Shown: piece by piece, positions 63,458-64,000 of the stretch
How the letters are laid out: the number at the start of each line of letters is the position of its first letter
Position numbering within the stretch: position 1 is the stretch's first letter
Source: Planctomyces sp. SH-PL14
Lineage (GTDB): Bacteria; Planctomycetota; Planctomycetia; Planctomycetales; Planctomycetaceae
NCBI RefSeq assembly: GCF_001610835.1
Contig: NZ_CP011270.1
Span: 7,458,001-7,522,000, forward strand
Direction: 5' to 3'
Length of the DNA: 64,000 bases
Notes under the pieces: model-generated
What the model was told of the DNA's origin: nothing
Database searches by the model: none
What the model saw: the letters and a program-made list of their open reading frames with translations, nothing else
Made by a program: the position numbers and the translations under genes

Positions 63458-64000
63458 TCACATGGGAGCATCCTTTTCCTTCTCGCCCCCCGCCTCGCTC
63501 TCGCCGGCGATCTTCGTCTTGTATTCCGGAAGGGCCCGCAGTGTGGCGATGTCCGGGTCGACTTTCATGAGGGAGAACTCCTCGAAGCCGGCGTCGATCG
63601 CCTTGCGGAGATGTGAGAGTCCTTCGTCCTGGTACTTCTTGAGCTTGGCATCGCGCTCGGGGGACGCCGGCTCCTTCTCGACCTGCTCGACGGCCCGGCC
63701 GTAGGCGCAGGCCGCGTTGTAGAGATAGAGGTGATTCTGCCGGTACTCGTCGCGGACGCGGTCCAGCACCTTGAGTCCCTCGTCGACCTTTCCTCGACGG
63801 ACCTGCACGATCGCGACACCCGTCAGGGCGTTGGCGCTCTCGCCGTCGAGCTCGACCGACCGTCCGAAGTCCCGCTCCGCTTCGTCGAGTTTGTTCAACC
63901 ACAGGAAGGCGTTCCCGCGGCTGGCCCAGGCGTACGGCAGCAGCGGATCCATTTCCAGGGCGATCGTGGCGACTTCCACCATCCGCTCATGATCCTGCTT
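63458..64000 (-). CDS. TPR-repeat protein, partial at window end
   Basis: The frame is open to the right edge of the window, so the N-terminus is missing. TPR helices are visible: ATIALEMDPLLPYAWASRGN, AFLWLNKLDEAERDFGRSVE, ALTGVAIVQVRRGKVDEGLK and VLDRVRDEYRQNHLYLYNAA. The C-terminal block (RKAIDAGFEEFSLMKVDPDI, ATLRALPEY) is a common planctomycete TPR-protein end. The function is unknown; TPR arrays act in protein-protein contacts. Confidence 0.8.
   Translation of the reverse strand, partial: KQDHERMVEVATIALEMDPLLPYAWASRGNAFLWLNKLDEAERDFGRSVELDGESANALTGVAIVQVRRGKVDEGLKVLDRVRDEYRQNHLYLYNAACAYGRAVEQVEKEPASPERDAKLKKYQDEGLSHLRKAIDAGFEEFSLMKVDPDIATLRALPEYKTKIAGESEAGGEKEKDAPM

Overview
The window is GC-rich chromosomal DNA from a planctomycete, close to the Planctomycetaceae by gene content (genus not resolvable from sequence alone). 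The markers are a DUF1559 prepilin-like protein followed by a small lipoprotein, a DUF1501 protein, a DUF1080 protein, a very large PVC-type CxxCH cytochrome, a YTV-motif cysteine-rich wall protein, an ECF sigma factor next to a Ser/Thr kinase, and many short secreted proteins. No tRNA, rRNA, CRISPR array or phage was recognised.

Layout. 1-5 kb: a decayed gene end, ECF sigma factor and Ser/Thr kinase with leucine-rich repeats, DUF1559 protein and lipoprotein. 5-11 kb: FAD oxidoreductase, a winged-helix regulator with its membrane-protein partner, a secreted protein, a serine hydrolase and the menaquinone enzyme MqnC. 11.7-20.7 kb: RNase R, HemW, a GspE-like ATPase with a ruined Walker A, a DUF1501 protein, a YggU-like protein and an AlkD-like protein. 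20.8-29.9 kb: a membrane TPR protein, GroES/GroEL, a TPR lipoprotein and a MreC-like protein. 30-44 kb: a lipase-like hydrolase, asparagine synthetase, GH15 enzyme, DUF1080 protein, sugar-phosphate isomerase-like protein, YTV wall protein, Gfo/Idh/MocA oxidoreductase, a DUF3309 microprotein and a Xer recombinase. 44-53 kb: dCTP deaminase, the PVC cytochrome, a MoxR ATPase, a branched-chain aminotransferase and a LolCDE-like exporter. 53-64 kb: an IS4-family element, an SbcD/SbcC-like pair whose ATPase carries two DUF4332 domains, small proteins, glycerate kinase, ArfB and a partial TPR protein.

The most striking feature is not a gene. A structured repeat of about 310-330 bp recurs 11 times between genes, in both orientations, with a further solo remnant; on average there is one every 5.8 kb. 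It carries internal hairpins that change in a compensatory way between copies, and its two ends are imperfect inverted copies of each other. It occupies divergent, tandem and convergent gaps, and one copy has been split by the IS4-family element with a clear 11-bp target duplication. Three other families of small inverted repeats, built from short direct repeats, also lie between genes.

Functional links visible by position: sigma factor with kinase; regulator with membrane protein; groES with groEL; TPR lipoprotein with MreC-like protein; permease with its ATPase; nuclease-like phosphoesterase with SMC-like ATPase. All family calls come from reading motifs and overall resemblance; no database search was run.
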